A program made the translations under genes and the position numbers. Positions 19,805 to 31,321 of a DNA stretch of 64,000 bases are shown one piece after another (position 1 is the first letter of the stretch; the number at the start of each line of letters is the position of its first letter). Source of the DNA: Adiantum capillus-veneris (taxonomy: Eukaryota; Streptophyta; Polypodiopsida; Polypodiales; Pteridaceae); NCBI GenBank assembly GCA_014529385.2, contig CM043944.1:175052740-175116739 (forward strand). The letters are read 5' to 3'. Under the pieces are notes generated by a model. It was not told where the DNA came from and ran no database searches. It was given only the letters and a program-made list of their open reading frames with translations.

Positions 19805-22800
19805 AAAATTGGAAATGCGAATCTCGATGTAAGTGCATCTAACTCATCACTTTTAATACAATCAGATGATTTTGCATTACCATTAGAAGCACCACTAAAG
19901 GCACTGCAAGTTCAAAATCAGCATCAAGATGCACAGGCACCTGAAAAGATTAAATCAGATGATTTTGCATTACCATTAGAAGCACCACTAAAGGCACTGC
20001 AAGTTCAAAATCAGCATCAAGATGCACAGGCACCTGAAAAGATTAAATCAGATGATTTTGCATTACCATTAGAAGCACCACTAAAGGCACTGCAAGTTCA
20101 AAATCAGCATCAAGATGCACAGGCACCTGAAAAGATTAAAATTGATTCTTTGAACAACAAATTCTTGCATGAATTTGGTCAAAGTGTCGAGATATCACCG
20201 AATGTTGAAAAGACTGTTAGGTTTGCAAATGATTTTGCATCCACTGCCACAAGTGTGCAATCATTCACGAGTTTAAGGGGCACATCAAAAAGAATGATGT
20301 TAGCTTTGTATGGTACACATAATTCATAAGCACACTATGTAGACCAAAAAGGGAAACTGTACAAAAAGGATCAACCAGTGTTTGAACGGCCCACATACCA
20401 GCTCATAGAAGTACGTCCGGTGATAGATAAAAAAGGATGGTTCATTTCAGAGGAAAGAATCTATTATAGCCCATCCTCTCTAGAGCTGAAGGATATTACC
20501 CGAGTGAACCCAAAAATCTGTTCAGAGCCAAACTCTCCTCCATCGAAAATCAAGCTTCGGTGTTGCAACCCAACGGGCATATACTTTGACCAAAAAAGTC
20601 GTAGATATAGATGAGAGTCTAGCATCTATGATGCCTTGGGCCCTGAAAACATAGAAGCTCATATCATAGGAGACCCATGGGATAGACAATATCAGGGCAA
20701 AGATAATGCTATCTACAGCTTGACTTGGGGAATAATTTATGTTTCACGGAGATACATAGGAAACTATGTAGAAGGTTTACATATGCCAAACATCAACAGT
20801 GCTACCCAAAGCGTGCCTTCACAGTCCCAAAAGGTGAGACTAAACTAGAGCCAAACAATTTTGAACTCTTACAATGAAGCACGCTATAGTGATCACCGTA
20901 GGAAGAGGGGAGCTGTAAATCCGTCAAAATTAGCTTTTGTACCAGGAAATGCTACACTAGTTAGAAGCCCTAGAGCCTTTACCCAACAAACTCCTTCAAA
21001 GCAAAAACCATTGAAAGATCATATGGTTGTTGGAAGTTTCCAGTTGACACAGATTCCATCAGAATCTACAGACAAATGCATATAAGAAGATTATCAAGGA
21101 CAAAAGTTTCAGTTGATCTCCTCAAGTCAAAGTCAAAAGCCGACAAATCCAATAGTGTTCAAACAGTTACATGTGACCAAGCTCACATATGCATATCAAG
21201 ATGCACATGGTAACGAATACCATCAAGATTATGACCTTGTACAAACCCCTATGGATGGTAAGACTATTTGAAGATGATGCAAAGTCTCAAGCTGCCAGAA
21301 CACGTGACTGGAAAGTCAAATTCAATAGAAGCTAAAGTCCTGAAAGCTACAGAAAGGTCACCACCAAAATCTCCTCCGAAGAGACAAATTCTGTCAGAAA
21401 GTACAATGGATCTTTTAAGGTCAAAGGTTACTCAGATGCAGGCAGACAATGCTCATCAATTGCAAAAAAAAAGTACAATATTACAACCAATGGAGTCAAT
21501 ATCAATTGAAGCAGGTGATCAAAGCAAAGAAAATGCAGATAAAGCTCAATCAAAGGATGCTGCCACAACAAAAGCAGTCAATACAGAAAGAAATCCTGAG
21601 ACGATCAAGTGCAACATTGCTGGTGAAAACGAAGAAAAGCTGTCAAGAGAAGTAAAGTTAGATTTTGATTTAGACAAGAATCTCATGTCCTTTTGCACTT
21701 GGAAAAGATGTGGCCAACCACAGCTAGAAGATGCTCCTGAATTTGTGAGCATATCTGGAGACAAACGAGCAAAATGCTGGGGAATCATCTCCACCACCAT
21801 TGAAGTAAGTCCACAGATCATCATAGCTCAATTCCACGTGATCACAACAAAAGATATGCCAGACGACATCATAATGGGAATGCCAATGGCCCAGAAGATG
21901 TCAGAGATACAGAATGTAAACAGGATGCAGTCTTCAGAGACAACCAAGAATGAAGACTAACAATGGTCACCCACGGACGACGGCACAAGGTCCTCAAGCA
22001 CAGTTAGAATGGAGACTGATATCAAAGAAGATCTTATTGAAGATGATTCATCTCCATCAATCAGAACTTCAAAAGAACTTAAAGAAAACTAGGCAATAGC
22101 AAGTACAGATTAAACAAAGCAAAGATAAACCACAAAAGCTATTGAGTAAGAATGCCACCAAAGCTAGAAGTTAAGAAGTTCAAAATTGCAGACAACCAGG
22201 AAGAAATATGATGTCCAAAGATCCAGACATTGCCAATTGAATTAGCTAATGAAAGACAGATTGGAAATCATAGTCTCAAGCCACCCTCCATAGAGACACA
22301 GTTAGATCAAGATGAGACCATGAAAAAGCTGGACAAAGATCTTCAATAGAACCAGCAATGAGAATAGATATAGTTCTTAGCAGTACAAAAGGAGCAAGTG
22401 CCAGATGCAATGCTCTACTAGATAAAGAAGCAAAGTGCAATATGGTTGCAAAAAACATCCAAAGCATTCTAGAGATTACTCAGGGCAAGCCAAGTAATAG
22501 AGAAATCATGGGTAAGGCTACAAGTCAAAAAGAAATGGTTGCTACCCTTAGCATCTAAAATCATGAAGAGCAGGTAAAGTTTCAGCTGAAGCATTCAAAG
22601 AAAATGCTTGCAAATGTCATCCTTGGACATTAGTGGTTAGACCAACACAAGGCCTACAAAGAAGATAAAATGCTAATACTCTCTTTTCCAAGAGGTAGCA
22701 AGCAACAATTACAGATACCGTTAATGCTAGATTCAGAGTTGTAGAAGTCAGAAGAATCAAAGACAAATCTTGCAGACAAGGGTAAAGATAAAGTGGACCC

Positions 22801-23864
22801 TCCATCAATTAGCAAAGAAGTTGTGACAGCGTATGTCTCTACATCAAAGAACCCTTGTGGATCAGATACTTCTAGCAAGTTAGGCTTTCAAAACTTAAAG
22901 TCAATTGCTGGCCCAACAGAAACCTCTAAGGAGACACCCAAAAAAGCAAAGATATATCAACCAAAGTACTCAAGAAAGCAAAGGAAAGTCAAGCAAGTGT
23001 TAGTTCTGAGCAGTTTAGTCAAAGTCAATGATCCGGTTTGGATTAAAGACAAGAAATCAATATAGAAAGACAAACACATGGGATGGATAGCATCACAATG
23101 GAGCTTAAAAGAACAGGAGTATTATAGAGGTAATATACAGATATGGGTACCAAAACCATAGGTTAGAGCATATGAAGTAACTTCAAGTCCCTCCCAAGAA
23201 AGAAGTCCCACAAGGTATCAACTTTGACAATATCTTAGGATACCTAAGAAGCAGATATACAATAGAACAACATCAAAAAATGCTAAAGTCTACCACAACT
23301 CTCAAGAGGATACAGAGCAAAGATGGATCTCAAAGAATGTTCCTCTTGGACAGGGATTCTACACAGGCTATACAAAGATTTGGTTACCAGTCAACACAAG
23401 CCAAATGCAACTACACCAGACCTGCATGAAGATCTCAAGAGCTCAACAAGACCTAGAGCTCAACGAAGTCAACAAAGGAGTTGCAAAGGTCATCAAGAGA
23501 TTTGGATTCCTACGTCTTCCAATGCTCCTAGTCAAAAGCTAGATGCTGACAGTGAATAGAGGCCAACAACATCAAAGACTCCTACCAACAACAGGACTAA
23601 TTGGAGAATCAAACAGTTAATGGAGTCTTCACAATCAAACAAGGACAACCCAACTAACACGAATGCAGATTCAAACATGATAAAACAGGTATGGCAAAAG
23701 AAACCTTCAATGCCAACTTGATCCTTCACTAATCCTCTTTTTGAGGATTCTAGCTCACTTTTACCTGAAGAAATGTTTGTAGTAAGCACAAGAATATAGA
23801 AAGTCAAGTTGCCAGGGTGCAAAAAACACTCTTTGGCATAGTCAGAGTCGGGTTGTTGAGCCAT
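19805..23864 (+). pseudogene. Decayed retroelement (OTA-Gypsy or pararetrovirus-like), no RT seen
   Basis: A chain of plus-strand frames broken by single stops and shifts. Order: a frame from 19805 with three 31-residue repeats, ending TAA near 20330; 'RPTYQLIEVRPVIDKKGWF' (20378-20614); after one stop 'NAIYSLTWGIIYVSRRYIG' (20636-20848); a third block to 21085; a Lys/Gln-rich, coiled-coil-like block (21268-21960) ending 'TKDMPDDIIMGMPM', reminiscent of the C-terminal 'I-L-G-x-P' of a retropepsin; then 'NALLDKEAKCN' (about 22398), which aligns with 'NALLDTGAKHN' of the post-integrase protease at 46.56 kb but has the catalytic D-T-G changed. Trp-Ile/Val-Pro motifs follow (23145, 23500), as in the 45.4-46.4 kb ORF. 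RT and integrase are absent. The early blocks could be a 30K-type movement-like or Gag-like region; I cannot decide. Confidence 0.45.
19861..20139 (+). repeat. Three perfect 93-bp coding tandem repeats
   Basis: Copies start at 19861, 19954 and 20047 and appear identical. The period is 93 bp (31 codons), so the reading frame is preserved through the array; the unit encodes 'SDDFALPLEAPLKALQ' and an acidic/Gln-rich remainder. Perfect identity in otherwise decayed sequence implies recent expansion or an assembly effect. Confidence 0.95.
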
Positions 23865-23973
23865 AAAATGAGCAAAGCATTAGTCACTGTCATAAAATCT
23901 AATATCTAACCAACCCAAATGATTTTCTCATATTAAATTGATCACTTAATGTGGGAGAACGAACGGGAACAAG
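23865..23973 (+). other. Purine-rich segment before the LTR (possible PPT)
   Basis: The sequence just before the LTR, 'gtgggagaacgaacgggaac' then 'aag', is purine-rich and sits where a polypurine tract of the upstream element would be. The last bases could instead be a target-site duplication of the downstream element. Confidence 0.35.
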
Positions 23974-24188
23974 TGTTAAGATATAGATATGTGCTTATAG
24001 ATCTATCTCAACACGGGGCCAATGGTAAAGGGGCCCAAATGAGAGATGGTCTATCAAAGAGCAAGGCTAACCAATGGAGCATAATACCTTAGGGTTAGCT
24101 TCATTGAAGACCTCCAATAATGTGTGTAAAAGTCCTTTGACCTTAGGTAAGCTGGGTCTGAGCTTGAGGTGGGAACCTGGCCCAAGAT

Positions 24189-24360
24189 CGAGGTGCTTGT
24201 CGTGCTCGAGGTGCTTGTCGTGCTTGAAGTGCTTGAGGTACTTGACCTGCTGCATGATTAAGGTGCTTTAGGTGCTTTGACATGCTTGCCTGAGATGCTT
24301 GTGGGAACACCCCTAGTCCAACTGCTTAGTCATGCTTGATGACTAAGGTGCTTGAGCACC
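24189..24360 (+). repeat. Degenerate GGTGCTTG-type short tandem repeats
   Basis: Repeated 'gaggtgcttgtcgtgct' and variants such as 'gaagtgcttgaggtacttg', later 'aaggtgctttaggtgcttt'. It lies inside the candidate LTR. Confidence 0.75.
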
Positions 24361-25321
24361 AAAGGTCAAAAAGATCTCTACAAAGAGGGGGGCGAGCCCT
24401 TTTCTTAGGGGCTAGAGAGAGAACACACAGACACACACTCTCAAGGAAATCCCAAGCTTAAAGAGGCAACAAGGACACATGTCAAGCCCCTACCCATGTT
24501 ACCTCCATGAGGTGCTTGAACTCTATTGGCTAGGATTAAAAGGGGTCCAATGATAATTTACAACAATTATCTAATTGTTTTTGCATTTATCAAGTCCTCT
24601 CTCTCAAAGGGGAAAGGGGGACACTTGTCCCAAGACTACACATATTGCTAGAAATGGCTCAAGCTTGTGATTGGCTAGGCTTGGCATGATCCAATGAGCT
24701 TCAATGATGAGCTAGAAGAGGGGGTTGACATAGCAAGGAGGGGGGTTGCTTAGGGGGTATACTCACCCACACACACTCACAAACACTCTCATTGTGTGCT
24801 ATGCAAAGTGGAAGAGCTCCCTCTCCTTCTCCAAGCAAGTAGAGGTTGAGAGCCTACACCAACACTCTTGGATATGGAGTGCAAATCCAACCAAGAGCCA
24901 TGCTTCAATGCTTAAGCTTGCCATCTCCTTCTTCTTCATTACTATGCTATTATGTATGCTAGCAACAAGAGTTATGATAAGTGAGGAACTAATTCTTTCT
25001 TCTACGAAATTTTTCTTCTTCCTCTCCCCTACCCTCATTCCCTGCTAGCTCTCTCCACCTTCGAAGGTGTTTGAGGTCTTGGGACTGAGGCTTGGGATAG
25101 TTAAAGCTTTCTTCAAGTTTATGTTATGTTTGTGATGCATGAAGCTTCCATCTTCATTGCATCACCTATGTCACAAGGAACACAAAAATTGTATTGTTAC
25201 AAGTCTCTCTTAATGGGAGAAATCATAATACAAATGCCTATTGGAGGGGGGACTGGCTCCACATAAATCCGGTCCTCAATTGTTGTCATGTTCTCTAAAT
25301 TCTCTCTCTTGCAAAAGTATT

Positions 25322-25387
25322 GTTCATGCCAAGTTAATTAATTGCTATGATTATGTTCATGCCAAGTTAATTAATTGCTATGATTAT
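25322..25387 (+). repeat. 33-bp perfect tandem duplication
   Basis: The unit beginning 'gttcatgccaagttaatta' occurs at 25322 and again at 25355. Confidence 0.95.
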
Positions 25388-25495
25388 GTTGCTATCTTCA
25401 ATTATGTTCACCCGCTATGCTCACAAAGTCATTTCTCAAAAGTACTCTCATTAATTTCCACTACTCTCAAATTAAATAGGCCAATTCCATTACAT

Positions 25496-25507
25496 TGGTA
25501 TCAGAGC
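25496..25507 (+). promoter_or_regulatory. Primer-binding site (tRNA-Met type)
   Basis: TGGTATCAGAGC, complementary to the 3' end of plant initiator tRNA-Met, is the standard PBS of many plant LTR retrotransposons. It begins 1 bp after the LTR end. Confidence 0.9.
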
Positions 25508-25908
25508 ATTTGGTTTCTCTTTTCTTGCTTAAGAAGAGAGGTCCTTAAGTAGCCTATAAATGGTTGATGTTGTTAATCATGTTAGGGTAAGTGGAACTGG
25601 GATCTATTATCGGTTTTAGTGAGCCCACTATGTGGGGGATGGTGCACATCTCGGGAGCTTTGGACTTAATAATGGAGTCTTTTTAGACTTGACTACGGCT
25701 TTACCATTATTGAGCCATAAGAAGTCCGAAAGGAGCTAGCCCTCGGCAACTCTGCTATGTTAGACCTACTCCTCTACTCTCTATAATTAACCACTTCGAG
25801 CCGTGGGTGTAGATACTTAAGAGCTGATTTTCAAAGGCTAAGAGGAGTGGCAACTAAGGTTTTGAATTGCCAAAGCATACACTAAGTACATACATAAATT
25901 TTGTTAAC

Positions 25909-28900
25909 ATGGCTGACAATAATCAAGAGATTAGAATGAACATTGATAGCTTTGATTTTGCACATGAAGGTGCTAATGATGATGCTCCCATGTTTGTGAA
26001 TTATCTTGTGACTAGGTTGTAGCAAGCTATGGGCAACCCTGCTTTGCAAGCTGAAGTTACTTAACAACTTCGTGCTTATGGAATTTCCCTTCCTCTCCAA
26101 GAGGAGAGAGAGAGCTTAGGAGGCCTCTTGAAGAGACCCCCAAAAGAAGACTCTCTCCCATTCGAGAGGAGGAATCCAAAGAGCAAGAAAGCAATGAAAG
26201 TTTAAGTTCCTCTGAAGATGTGGCTCCACGAAGACGGCGGTCTAGACGATCCCCCACTCCTCCCAAGAGGAAAAGATCAACACATAGTCCTTCTCCTCAT
26301 CACTCTGAAAGGCAAGAGAGGAAACAAAGGAAGAAAAGGGCTAGGAAGACGTCACCATCTTCTCCTTCTTCTTCACCTTCCTCCTCTTCCGACGAAAGTT
26401 ATGGCTATTCTCCTAGAGAATACAAGAGGGGAGGACACCACAAATCATTTCCTACATGGCGAAGGTCACAAAAGCTAAAGAAGTTCAAGGAGGGAGGAAA
26501 GAGTATCTCTTTTCTCACCTATGATGGCACCTTCGGTGCTACCGACAAAGTGTTGGCCTTCATCCAGCAATTTGATGCGGCCTTTGGAGATGAGGGCTTC
26601 ACAGAGTTCTCCAAGCTACGCCATGTAGCTATGCACTTCCAAAAGTCAGCTCGACAATGGTGGGCTAGCCTTCGTGGCAATGGTGAAGACCCAAAGACAT
26701 GGAAAACTCTACGAGTTTCCATCATGAAGCAGTTCCTTGCAAGCGATGCAAAGGACAAAGTGCTTACCGAATGGTGCAGCTTGAAGCTCCTCTCCCATGA
26801 GTCTATCCACAAATATGTAGACAAGTTTTGGGATTTACATCTCAAGGCTACTGTCTTTCAAAAGATAGACTTTGCCGAGCAAAGGCAGCAATTCTATGCA
26901 GGATTACCTGAAGAGATGGCCAAATACATCAACTCTCAACGGCCTGGTATTATTAGCGAAGTAATCCATCACACCATGGTTGCTTCACGCATCAATTTCC
27001 ATCAAGGGGCTAGACGTAATGTCAAGCCCATGGAAAACAAAGACAAAATTGATGCAAAGGGGAAAACCAATGTTCAAAATACTTCCCAAGTCAATTCCAA
27101 CAACAACAACAATCGGTCCAAGGAGAAGGGAGTTTACAAAGGTAAACACTCTCCTGAAGAGCTTGAAGCTTTTCGCAAGGACCCTAAGTGTTTCAAGTGT
27201 GGGGAGAAAGGACATGGCTATCGTTCTTGCCCCAAGAAGAATACTCGCAATGAGACTCCTAGGGCTTCCACCATCGAAGCTCCAAAAGAGGATGCTCACT
27301 GCAAAGGATCATCACTTTCCTATGCTTGGGGAAAGGTAAGAGAGCACGATGCCTTCATCTTGTTTGAACCTGGATCTACTCTTAACTTCATATCAATGGA
27401 GTTGGCCACCAAGTTGGGCATTCAAGCTTTTGAGATGGGAGATATAGTAGTGGCTGATGCAGCTTTCAAGGGACAACAAGCCTCCGTTACTCCCTTGATT
27501 GGGAAGTTGAGGCTTCATGTCCAAAGTTATGTTGACAAGGAAGACTTCTTCATCTCTCCTCTCCAACATGAGGATGTTATCCTAGGGGCACCATGGTTTG
27601 ATCGCATGGCTTCCAACATGAAGTTCCCTGAAAGGAGAATCTACTTCACCTACAAGGGAAAGAACATGTATATAGATGCTAGTGAGCGTGGTTGCACTAT
27701 TCCACTTGTAAATACTCTTGCTTTTGATAAGTCAATGAAGAGCTCAGTTTCTGCGTACATGATTTTTGTCAAAGAGTCTCTAAAAGATACTAATGTTTCA
27801 TCAAATGTAAATGGTAGGAATCAAGAAGAGTTAGGCTTGTCTAATTTTCTAAAAGGATTCCAAGATGTGTTCATCGATGATATCCCTATGGACTCACCTC
27901 CAAAACGAGGGGATGATGACCATCGTATTGAGCTCCTTCCTGGAAGCTCACCACCTAACAAGCCTCCTTATCGAGTCTCACAAGCTCAACAAGAGGAGAT
28001 CATGAGGCAAGTACAAGAGCTGGTAGACAAAGGGATGGTGAGACCTAGTTCCTCTCCCTGTTGTTCTCCAGTCCTTTTAGTGCAAAAGAAAGATGGTACA
28101 TACCGTATGTGTGTGGACTATCGAGCACTAAACCATATCACTATCAAAAACAGATTTCCCGTACCTCGGGTAGAAGATCTGTTTGATAAGCTACAAGGCT
28201 CTACCTACTTCAGTAGGATTGACCTCAAGAGTGGCTATCATCAAATAAGGATAGTGGATGAAGATATATTAAAGACCGTGTTTCACACAACGTTTGGTCT
28301 TTATGAATATCTAGTCATGCCTTTTGGCTTGACTAATGCACCAGCTACGTTCAATCGTTTGATGGAGAAAATTTTTAGACCATATCGCAAATTCACTGGA
28401 GTGTTTTTTGATGATATCATTATCTACTCCAAGTCTTTGGAGGAACATAAGCAACATCTCCAAGTGATTTTTCAAGCATTGAGGGAGAACAAGCTTTTTC
28501 TCAACCAAAAGAAAATCGAATTCTTCCTTCAAGAGATTCAATACCTAGGTCATATTATCTCTAAAGATGGTATCCAAATGGATCCAACAAAGTTAGAGGT
28601 AATAAAAGCATGGCCTAACCCAAGAAATCTACATGAGCTAAGAAGCTTTGTTGGTATGTGCGCATACTATAGACGCTTCATAGCAAAATTCTCTCAAGCA
28701 GCAGGGCCACTACACGACTTAACTAAGAAGAACGTTAAGTTTGTGTGGACTGCTCAGGAGCAAAATGCTTTTGAAAAGCTCAAAGAGAAGCTTACTTCCC
28801 AACCAGTCCTCGTGCTTCCGGATCTCTCAAAACCATTTGAAGTCCAATGTGATGCTTGTGGTGATTGCCTTGGAGCAGTTTTGCTTCAAGAAGGGCATGC

Positions 28901-29006
28901 CATAGCATATGAGAGCCGAAGGCTCAATATTGATGAACGAGTCTTGGGCATTTATGAGAAAGAGCTTTTAGCTATTCTATATGCCCTAGACACATGGAAG
29001 CACTAA
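25909..29006 (+). pseudogene. Ty3/Gypsy chromovirus gag-protease-RT-RNase H (broken)
   Basis: The gag ATG is at 25909. In-frame TAG (26020-26022) and TAA (26062-26064) stops and a shift in a GA run near 26101-26112 break the first part; the main frame is open to a TAA at 29004-29006. It has a basic Ser/Arg-rich segment, a Gag core ('RQWWASLRG', 'FYAGLPEEM'), a zinc knuckle C-x2-C-x4-H-x4-C ('CFKCGEKGHGYRSC', about 27190), a retropepsin region where the usual catalytic D is E ('LFEPGSTLNFIS', about 27360), then 'ILGAPWFDRM'. RT shows 'YRMCVDYRALN', 'SRIDLKSGYHQIR', 'MPFGLTNAPATF' and the catalytic 'FFDDIIIYS' (about 28408). RNase H begins 'VQCDACGDCLGAVL' and includes 'YEKELLAILYALDTW'. The stop falls right after 'DTWKH', where Tyr is normally found, and the same frame continues at 29007. 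The element follows the LTR and PBS directly. Confidence 0.92.
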
Positions 29007-30900
29007 CTATTGGGGACTCCATTTATCCTACGAACCGACCACCAAAGTCTCAAGTATTTCATGACGCAAACCAAGCTTTCCGACAAACAAATGAGGTGGG
29101 CAAATTTTCTTTCACAATTTAATTTCCATATTGCTCACATAGCTGGTAAGCACAATCAAGTGGCTGATGCACTTTCACGACGACCCAAAGTTAATGCGGT
29201 GTCTATAGCTACTCACAATGATCTATCCTCTATGATAAATGAGTATGCTACTGACCCCGACTTTAGAGACATAATGTCAGCCCTTGCTTTGGGGAAGAAA
29301 GAGGAACCATTCACCTTGCAGGATGGTTATCTTCTCCATGGCAATAGGCTATGTGTTACCCATTCCCTTCTTGAGAAAGTTATGTATGAATCCCATGCTC
29401 CTCCATATGCAGGGCATAGAGGTATTCAACCTACTCTCCGAGGAGTAGAGACGTACTTCTATTGGCCTACCATGAAAGTGGACATACAAGAGTATGTTTC
29501 AAAATGTGTACTATGCCAAAAGACCAAGTATGATAGAGGGAAGCAACCTGGATTACTCCAGCCATTGCCTATTCCAAATTCACCATGGGAAAGTATATCC
29601 ATGGATTTCATCTTTGGATTACCCAAGTCTATCCATGGGAATAGAGGAATATGGACAATAGTTGACAGGTTTAGCAAGCAAGTATGTTTCAAAATGTGTA
29701 CTATGCCAAAAGACCAAGTATGATAGAGGGAAACAACCTGGATTACTCCAGCCATTGCCTATTCCAAATTCACCATGGGAGAGTATATCCATGGATTTCA
29801 TCTTTGGATTACCCAAGTCTATCCATGGGAATACAGGAATATGGACAATAGTTGACAGGTTTAGCAAGCAAGCACATTTTATTCCTGTCAAAAAGACTAT
29901 TAAGGCACATCAAATGGCAACTCTCTTCATATCTCAAATTTTCAAGCACCATGGATTACCCACATCCATCGTGTCAGATAAAGATCTTAGAATGACCAGT
30001 AATTTCTGGAAAGGTCTCTTTGAAAATCTAGGAACAAGATTGAATTTCTCTTCGGCCTATCACCCACAAACGGATGGCCAAAGTGAGATAGCCAATCTTA
30101 TGATACTCGATCTACTCAAGACTTATGTTACCGAAGTAGATCAACGCTCACAATGGGAAAAGTACTTACCTCTTGTAGAGTATGTCTACAATAATACTGT
30201 ACATACTTCTACGGGAAAAGCACCTTTTGATATCATTGAGGGAAGACCTAAAAGTCCCTTGCTACTCAAAGTACATGGGAAGATCTTTGCCGCCGATGAA
30301 TATAGTTGTGACCTACAAGAATCTTTTCAAAAGATTAGGGAGGCTATATCCATCTCTCAACAAAGACAAAAAGCTGCTGCTGACAAGCACAGAAGACTCT
30401 TAATGTTGAAAGAAAATGATTGGGTCTTACTCAAGTTTCCTAAAGCTCGATTAAGGCAAACGACGGGCAAAAATCCTACGGGCCATCAAAAGTATTATGC
30501 TAAACTAGCAAAAAGATACTATGGTCCTTTCCAAATCTTGCAACCCATCAATGAGACGGCTTATCAACTCAAGTTTCCCAACCATTGGCTCATACACAAT
30601 GCCTTTCATGTAAGCCTACTTAAGCCCTACAAAGGAGAGCCACCAACTGAACCAATTATTGAAGACCCTCCCGAAGTTGAAGACCAAGAAGAGGTGCTAC
30701 AACCCGAAGCTGTCCTTCGGCATGAAGACAAGGTAGTACGACATGGTAAGATTATCCGATGGTATCTTATTAAGTTCAAAAATTATCCTTTTGAAGATGC
30801 TAGATGGATGCAAGGAATACAGCTTAAGGATAGTATGAACCTTGTCAATGCTTACAATGCTACATTACAGTATGCAAATGTACAAATTTCTTTTAAATGA
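29007..30900 (+). pseudogene. Ty3/Gypsy chromovirus RNase H end, integrase and chromodomain (broken)
   Basis: Continues the RNase H ('FILRTDHQSLKYF', 'ADALSRRPK'), then the integrase HHCC zinc domain (H at 'YAGHRG', 'CVLCQKTK') and the first catalytic Asp ('SMDFIFGLP'). A 190-bp direct duplication (29492-29681 and 29682-29871) shifts the frame by +1, so the remaining frame runs to the TGA ending at 30900. Later motifs are 'IVSDKDLRMTSNFW' (second Asp), 'YHPQTDGQSE' (Glu), 'GPFQILQPINETAYQL', 'HNAFHVSLLKPY', and a C-terminal chromodomain ('WYLIKFKNYPFEDARW', about 30760-30810). A chromodomain places the element among chromoviruses; such domains direct integration to marked chromatin. Not functional as read because of the duplication and the upstream stops. 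Confidence 0.92.
29492..29871 (+). repeat. 190-bp tandem duplication inside integrase
   Basis: Copies at 29492-29681 and 29682-29871 differ at a few bases (for example 'gggaag' versus 'gggaaa', 'atagagg' versus 'atacagg'). Since 190 is not a multiple of 3, the duplication causes the frameshift in pol. Confidence 0.95.
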
Positions 30901-31196
30901 CTCATGTTTTTGTCTTATAAGACTAGTCCTCTTTTCAATTGTGCACAAATTTTAACTAGTATGCATGCTTAGAATCATGTTTGTGATGACGACGTCTCTC
31001 AAACACCAAGTAGAATTTGTCACTCTACTTTGGGAAAATGAAATGGACTAAAGAGCAGACATGCTTGCGGCAGCTATGTCTCCCAAGCACCAAATGGATT
31101 AGTCATCCATCTTGGAAAGATGTCATAGGGTAAAAAGGGATCCTCTACCCGCTAAGTAAAATTGACTAATGACTAAGGCTTTATCTCTTCTACCTC
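30901..31196 (+). other. 3' untranslated remainder of the Gypsy element
   Basis: Follows the Gypsy stop. There is no recognisable 3' LTR; sequence similar to the 23974 LTR start is absent. It ends abruptly where the truncated Copia LTR begins, so a deletion probably removed the Gypsy 3' LTR and the Copia LTR start. Confidence 0.5.
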
Positions 31197-31307
31197 CATA
31201 CAGTACGTTGGCTCTCCCCCTTCAACCTGTGTGTGGCTATGGTGGTGTGTGTGTGAGTGTGTATGTGCGTATTCTTCTTCCGTTGTGCTCCCAGCTCCTC
31301 CCCATCA
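31197..31307 (+). repeat. Ty1/Copia 5' LTR, 5'-truncated (111 bp)
   Basis: Matches the last 111 bp of the 3' LTR (36582-36692) with only three differences, all transitions. It ends in CCATCA just before the PBS. The first about 148 bp of the LTR are missing. Confidence 0.92.
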
Positions 31308-31309
31308 TA

Positions 31310-31321
31310 TGATATCAGAGC
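31310..31321 (+). promoter_or_regulatory. Copia primer-binding site (tRNA-Met type, one mismatch)
   Basis: TGATATCAGAGC differs at one base from the consensus TGGTATCAGAGC and lies 2 bp after the LTR end. Confidence 0.8.

Larger units (their letters stand above)
23974..25494 (+). repeat. 5' LTR of chromodomain Ty3/Gypsy element
   Basis: Candidate LTR of about 1.52 kb starting TGTTAAG and ending TACA, immediately before a tRNA-Met primer-binding site. The right boundary is firm because of the PBS. The left boundary is inferred from the TG terminus and the upstream purine tract. No second copy is present in the window to confirm it. Internal features are short 'ggtgcttg' repeats (24189-24360) and a 33-bp tandem duplication (25322-25387). 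Confidence 0.6.

Noticed and set aside
19861-20139. CRISPR array
   Set aside because: Direct repeats are contiguous 93-bp coding units without spacers, in a plant nuclear context.
29459-29891. Minus-strand frames repeated twice near 29.5-29.9 kb
   Set aside because: Antisense of the duplicated integrase segment.
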